Source of the DNA: Bacteroidota bacterium
GTDB taxonomy: Bacteria; Bacteroidota; Bacteroidia; Chitinophagales; Saprospiraceae
Direction of reading: 5' to 3'
Assembly (NCBI GenBank): GCA_024280135.1
Contig: JAJRQS010000302.1
Span: 1 to 9,171, forward strand
DNA: 9,171 nucleotides
Made by a program: the position numbers and the translations under genes. The first letter of the stretch is position 1, and each line of letters starts with the position of its first letter. The notes below the pieces were generated by a model that was not told the origin of the DNA, ran no database searches, and saw nothing but the letters and a program-made list of their open reading frames with translations. Below are positions 5,897 to 9,171 of this stretch, piece after piece.

Positions 5897-7288
5897 ATGA
5901 AAGAGCATACCGTTAAAAATGAGGTGACGATCAATGGAGTAGGGTTACATTCGGGTAAACAAGCACAGTTGACCATTAAACCAGCGCCAGAGGGTACTGG
6001 TTTTGTCTTTAAAAGAGTTGATTTAGAAGGCGAACCAGCCATCCCAGCGAAAATTCGCTACGTAGTAGAAACCAATAGAAGTACTACTTTAGGTAAAGGG
6101 AAAGCAACAATTATGACCGTAGAGCACTTACTTGCTGCACTTGTCGGTCAAGAAATTGATAATGCTTTTTTGGAAGTCTCTGGACCAGAAGTACCTATTT
6201 TAGATGGAAGTGCTGGGCCTTTTGTACGGGCACTCCAAAAGGCAGATAGGATAGAACAGGAGGCAACACGCAAATGCTTCATCGTCAAGGAACAAATTGA
6301 TTTTGTGGATGATTCGTCAGGAGCGGAGTTTATGGCCGTACCCTCAGAGAAGTTTGAAGTAACTTCGATGATAGATTTTAATTCAGAGGTTTTGGGTCAG
6401 CAATTTGCTCAATTGGATAATATCCAAGATTTTAATTCAGAAATTGCAGATTGTAGAACTTTTGTTTTTCTTAGAGAAGTGGCACAGTTAGTAGATCAAA
6501 ACCTAATAAAAGGGGGGGACTTAGATAATGCAATTGTAATCGTTGATAAGGTCATTTCTGAAAAGGAGATACAAGACCTTGCGGAAAAATTGGGCAGACC
6601 CGCGCTGAAAGTGACGGATAGTGGCATTTTAAATAATGTCAAATTGAAGTACAAAAATGAACCTGCCCGTCATAAACTATTAGATGTGATAGGAGATTTG
6701 GCTCTTTTGGGCGTTCCCATAAGGGGCAAAATAGTCGCCAAGAAACCAGGCCATCAAGTGAATACTGAATTCGTAAAAGTCCTTCAGAAACATCTGCAAG
6801 AACAAGAAAAATTGGGAGATAAGCCAGACTATCACCCAGATATGGTACCCGTTTTAGATACAGTAGCTATCCTCAAAATGCTCCCACATCGCCATCCTTT
6901 TTTGCTCGTTGATAAAGTGACCGAGTTAGCAGATGATAGAGTAGTCGGTATTAAAAATATTACTTTTGACCAATATTTCTTTAAAGGACATTTTCCGGGC
7001 AATCCAATCATGCCTGGTGTCTTACAGATAGAAGCAATGGCCCAAACAGGAGGCATTTTAGCCCTTTCGCAACAAGAAAACCCAGAAGAATGGGATACTT
7101 TCTTCTTGAAAATAGATAATGCAAAATTCAAAAATTTCGTGGTGCCAGGAGATACTTTAATTATCAAAATGGAGTTATTAACACCTATAAGAAGGGGAAT
7201 TTGCCAAATGAGAGGAGTAATCTACGTAGGAAATAAAATAGCAACGGAGGCAGACCTAACTGCAATTATAAAGAAACGGAATGCCTAA
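5897..7288 (+). CDS. lpxC: Bifunctional UDP-3-O-acyl-GlcNAc deacetylase / 3-hydroxyacyl-ACP dehydratase (LpxC–FabZ fusion)
   Basis: 463 residues in two domains. LpxC (about 1-300) is the zinc deacetylase that commits UDP-3-O-acyl-GlcNAc to lipid A synthesis: Glu76-His77 in MTVEHLLAAL, His259 and Asp263 in HKLLDVIGDLAL as further zinc ligands, and His286 in KPGHQVN as the catalytic histidine. FabZ (about 315-463) dehydrates 3-hydroxyacyl-ACP in fatty acid synthesis: LPHRHPFLLVDKV (329-341), catalytic His365 in GHFPGNP and Glu379 fourteen residues on. Both active sites look complete. The fusion is normal in Bacteroidota and joins two enzymes drawing on the same 3-hydroxyacyl-ACP pool. The start is firm: a TGA lies in frame directly before the ATG. 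The stop overlaps the start of lpxA by 8 bases. lpxD, often just upstream in this phylum, is absent here; the gene is divergent from the reductase operon. Confidence 0.97.
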   Translation: MKEHTVKNEVTINGVGLHSGKQAQLTIKPAPEGTGFVFKRVDLEGEPAIPAKIRYVVETNRSTTLGKGKATIMTVEHLLAALVGQEIDNAFLEVSGPEVPILDGSAGPFVRALQKADRIEQEATRKCFIVKEQIDFVDDSSGAEFMAVPSEKFEVTSMIDFNSEVLGQQFAQLDNIQDFNSEIADCRTFVFLREVAQLVDQNLIKGGDLDNAIVIVDKVISEKEIQDLAEKLGRPALKVTDSGILNNVKLKYKNEPARHKLLDVIGDLALLGVPIRGKIVAKKPGHQVNTEFVKVLQKHLQEQEKLGDKPDYHPDMVPVLDTVAILKMLPHRHPFLLVDKVTELADDRVVGIKNITFDQYFFKGHFPGNPIMPGVLQIEAMAQTGGILALSQQENPEEWDTFFLKIDNAKFKNFVVPGDTLIIKMELLTPIRRGICQMRGVIYVGNKIATEADLTAIIKKRNA

Positions 7289-8069
7289 AATACATCCATC
7301 CAGCGTTGTTCATGTTAATGCCCAGATAGGGAAGGGGACAGTCATTGAACCTTTCGTACACATTGGGGCTGATGTTGTCATTGGAGAGAATAACTGGATT
7401 GGGGCTAATGTGTCCATCATGGATGGTTCTCGGATCGGAAATGACTGTAAATTTTTTCCAGGCGCGGTGATAGGGGCTATTCCGCAAGATTTAAAATTTG
7501 GAGGAGAAAAATCCCTTGCAATCATCGGTAATCATGTGACTATTAGAGAATGTGTAACCGTGAATAGAGGAACAAAAGATCTCATGAAAACGGAAGTCAA
7601 AGACCATTGTTTATTGATGGCTTACGTGCATATCGCACACGACTGTATCATTAATGAGCATTGTATTTTGGCTAATAATGTCACCTTGGCAGGGCATATC
7701 GAAATTGGGGAATATGCCGTTTTGGGAGGCATGTCTGCGATTCATCAGTTTGTCAATATCGGAGAACATGTCATGATAGGTGGCGCCTCAAAAGTGCGTA
7801 AAGATGTTCCACCTTTTGTTAAAGCCGGGCGCGATCCGCTGGCTTATGTCGGGGTCAATAGCATCGGGCTAAAACGCCGTGGTTTTTCAGATGAGCAGGT
7901 AGAAATACTAAAAGACATTTATCGTATCTTGTATGTGCAAGAAACAAATATGCAGAAAGCTCTTAAAAGAATTTATACAGAATTACCAGCTTCCCCAGAG
8001 CGAACAAGAGTATTATCATTTATTGAGTCTTCTCAAAGAGGATTGATGAAAGGTTTTAGACATAGCTAA
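7281..8069 (+). CDS. lpxA: Acyl-ACP:UDP-N-acetylglucosamine O-acyltransferase
   Basis: 262 residues, the normal LpxA length. The first 180 or so residues show the hexapeptide repeats of a left-handed beta helix (for example IGKGTVIEPFVHIGADVVIG, 16-35), and the C-terminal part is helical (SIGLKRRGFS, ILKDIYRILY). The catalytic histidine should be His120 in HIAHDC (His125 in E. coli). QDLKFGGE and TVNRGT are further LpxA blocks. Gly168 appears to align with E. coli Gly173, the acyl-length ruler, which would permit a long hydroxyacyl chain; that alignment was made by eye. LpxA performs the first step of lipid A synthesis in the cytoplasm, moving a 3-hydroxyacyl chain from ACP to UDP-GlcNAc; its product is the substrate of the LpxC domain encoded just before. 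The ATG lies inside the end of lpxC-fabZ (8-base overlap), so translation is probably coupled. Confidence 0.97.
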   Translation: MPKIHPSSVVHVNAQIGKGTVIEPFVHIGADVVIGENNWIGANVSIMDGSRIGNDCKFFPGAVIGAIPQDLKFGGEKSLAIIGNHVTIRECVTVNRGTKDLMKTEVKDHCLLMAYVHIAHDCIINEHCILANNVTLAGHIEIGEYAVLGGMSAIHQFVNIGEHVMIGGASKVRKDVPPFVKAGRDPLAYVGVNSIGLKRRGFSDEQVEILKDIYRILYVQETNMQKALKRIYTELPASPERTRVLSFIESSQRGLMKGFRHS

Positions 8070-8076
8070 TTTTAGC

Positions 8077-8670
8077 ATGATTTTTCCAGTCACTTATTTT
8101 CCACCTATCATTTTTTGGAGCCTTTGGCAGCAAGAAGGTGAAATAGTAATTGAGGCAAAGGAGCATTATCAAAAAGGATCGTTTCGAAATAGAATGCACA
8201 TTGCTTCCCCTAATGGATGGCTAGCCTTAAGTATTCCTTTGCTAAAAGGTAAGAATAGCCAGATGTCCATTCAGGAGGTCTTAATTGATAATACTAAACC
8301 GTGGCAAAGAGATCATTGGAGAAGCCTCCAAACCGCCTATGGAAAATCACCCTTTTTTGAACATTATATGGAGGAAATTAAACCGCTCTATGTGGAAAAA
8401 CAGGAGAAGCTTTTCGACTTTAATTTGAAGACGATTATCTTAGTAAAGTCTTTGCTGTTCGCTGATAATCAAGGATTTACACTTACGGATAAATATGAAT
8501 ATTATAAAGAAAAAGAAGATTTTCGGAATAAGATAAAGGCAAATCAAGAATTTAGTCATAGCTTTGTCAACTACGTGCAGGTTTTTCAAGACCAGACGGG
8601 CTTTGTCCCTAATTTAAGTATTTTGGATTTGTTATTTTGTATGGGTCCAGAGTCTGCACGTTTTTTGTGA
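8077..8670 (+). CDS. WbqC-family protein
   Basis: 197 residues, a usual length for the Bacteroidota branch of the family. Recognisable features are the N-terminal FPVTYFPPI block (3-11), YQKGSFRNRMHI (31-42), the LSIPLLKG strand (51-58), WQRDHWRSLQTAYGKSPFF (76-94) and LFDFNLKTI (112-120). No signal peptide or membrane segment is visible, so it should be cytoplasmic. WbqC was named from O-antigen gene clusters; its reaction is not established as far as I know. Here it sits 7 bases after lpxA, and 16 bases before the GTPase gene, so it is probably in the same transcript as the lipid A genes, which fits a role in envelope polysaccharide or lipid chemistry without proving it. The start is the first ATG after the lpxA stop. 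Confidence 0.85.
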   Translation: MIFPVTYFPPIIFWSLWQQEGEIVIEAKEHYQKGSFRNRMHIASPNGWLALSIPLLKGKNSQMSIQEVLIDNTKPWQRDHWRSLQTAYGKSPFFEHYMEEIKPLYVEKQEKLFDFNLKTIILVKSLLFADNQGFTLTDKYEYYKEKEDFRNKIKANQEFSHSFVNYVQVFQDQTGFVPNLSILDLLFCMGPESARFL

Positions 8671-8686
8671 AAGAAAAAATCGCTTC

Positions 8687-9171
8687 ATGAGCACATTGGT
8701 AAATAAGAAGTACAAAAATAAAATCAACAGATTAGAAACTGTCGTTAAGGAATTATTTGCAGTGGTTCAGACGACAGGAAATTCTGCATTGGAAGATACG
8801 GCAAAGGATCTATTATCACGAATTCATGATCCTTTTATGTTTGTGGTAGTGGGAGAAGTGAAAGCAGGAAAAAGTAGTTTTATCAATGCACTATTAGATG
8901 CTGGTCGAGAGATTTGCAAAGCGGCTCCTTCGCCTATGACAGATGTAATTCAGCAAATTGTCTATGGTGAAAAGTCCGAGGAAATAGTCATCAATGAATT
9001 TTTAAAGAAACGAACCGAGCCGATAGAAATCCTAAAAGAGGTTGCCATCGTTGATACTCCTGGTACGAATACCATCGTGAAAAATCACCAAGAGATCACC
9101 GAAAAATTTATTCCCGTATCGGATTTAGTCGTGTTCGTTTTTGAAGCAAAGAACCCTTATCGTCAATCAGC
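8687..9171 (+). CDS. Dynamin-like GTPase, N-terminal part (runs off the right edge)
   Basis: 161 codons are visible, open to the window end. After a helical start (about 1-45) comes the GTPase core: the P-loop G56-x4-G61-K62-S63 in VVVGEVKAGKSSFINALL, a switch I threonine in PSPMTDV (81-87), and D123-T124-P125-G126 in VAIVDTPGTN for switch II. The GEVKAGKSS wording and the helical lead-in match bacterial dynamin-like proteins, which bind GTP cooperatively and act on membranes; the middle and membrane-binding parts would lie beyond the edge. The next G-motif (TKxD) is not reached. The start at 8687 gives MSTLVNKKYK, 16 bases after the WbqC stop; there is no strong Shine-Dalgarno, only A-rich sequence (AAAGAAAAAAT). 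Its place after lpxC-lpxA-wbqC suggests shared expression with envelope genes. Confidence 0.85.
   Translation, partial: MSTLVNKKYKNKINRLETVVKELFAVVQTTGNSALEDTAKDLLSRIHDPFMFVVVGEVKAGKSSFINALLDAGREICKAAPSPMTDVIQQIVYGEKSEEIVINEFLKKRTEPIEILKEVAIVDTPGTNTIVKNHQEITEKFIPVSDLVVFVFEAKNPYRQS

Noticed and set aside
5746..6042. 98-codon minus-strand open frame across the divergent region and the start of lpxC
   Set aside because: It would be antisense to the conserved LpxC N-terminus and crosses the promoter elements; the predicted peptide resembles no family and has no sensible start context.
6374..6441. Direct repeat GATTTTAATTCAGA in lpxC (6374-6387 and 6428-6441)
   Set aside because: Both copies encode DFNSE at two separate places typical of LpxC proteins; there is no sign of duplication of the bases between them.
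8670..8687. Terminator between the WbqC and GTPase genes
   Set aside because: Only 16 bases separate them and no stem is visible.

Overview
The window looks like chromosomal DNA of a Bacteroidota bacterium. Three things point there: an LpxC–FabZ fusion gene followed directly by lpxA, promoter-like TAnnTTTG elements in the one real intergenic region, and A-rich gene starts mostly without strong Shine-Dalgarno sequences. A position in or near Saprospiria is only a guess. No rRNA, tRNA, insertion sequence, CRISPR array or integrase was found. Apart from the central 224-base divergent region, gaps are only 4 to 42 bases.

Left part (1-5672, minus strand, transcribed right to left): a seven-gene operon. 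It starts with a three-subunit complex-iron-sulfur-molybdoenzyme of the polysulfide/thiosulfate/tetrathionate reductase type: a Tat-exported molybdopterin catalytic subunit, a four-cluster ferredoxin-like subunit and an NrfD/PsrC membrane subunit. Next come two half-size YeeE/YedE membrane proteins (thiosulfate-transporter family), then an exported rhodanese-like protein, then the first 21 codons of another N-terminally hydrophobic protein cut by the window edge. The gene set suggests respiratory reduction of an inorganic sulfur compound at the outer face of the membrane, combined with uptake or handling of the sulfur released. The substrate cannot be read from sequence.

Centre (5673-5896): a divergent promoter region. 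The minus side has a perfect TGAC-N4-GTCA palindrome of the FNR/HcpR type placed about 41 bases upstream of the likely start site given by a TAGCTTTG -7 element. This is the geometry of an activator-dependent, probably anaerobically induced promoter. The plus side has a TAACTTTG -7 element for lpxC-fabZ.

Right part (5897-9171, plus strand): lpxC-fabZ and lpxA (lipid A synthesis and fatty-acid dehydration), a WbqC-family protein, and the first 161 codons of a dynamin-like GTPase, all tightly spaced and probably co-transcribed.

The most unusual item is the rhodanese-like protein at 88-744. Its active-site cysteine position is occupied by serine, and its only cysteine is the very last residue, in a Gly-Gly-Cys end after a lysine-rich tail. 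This recalls the SoxY sulfur-carrier arm and suggests a sulfur-carrier protein rather than a sulfurtransferase.
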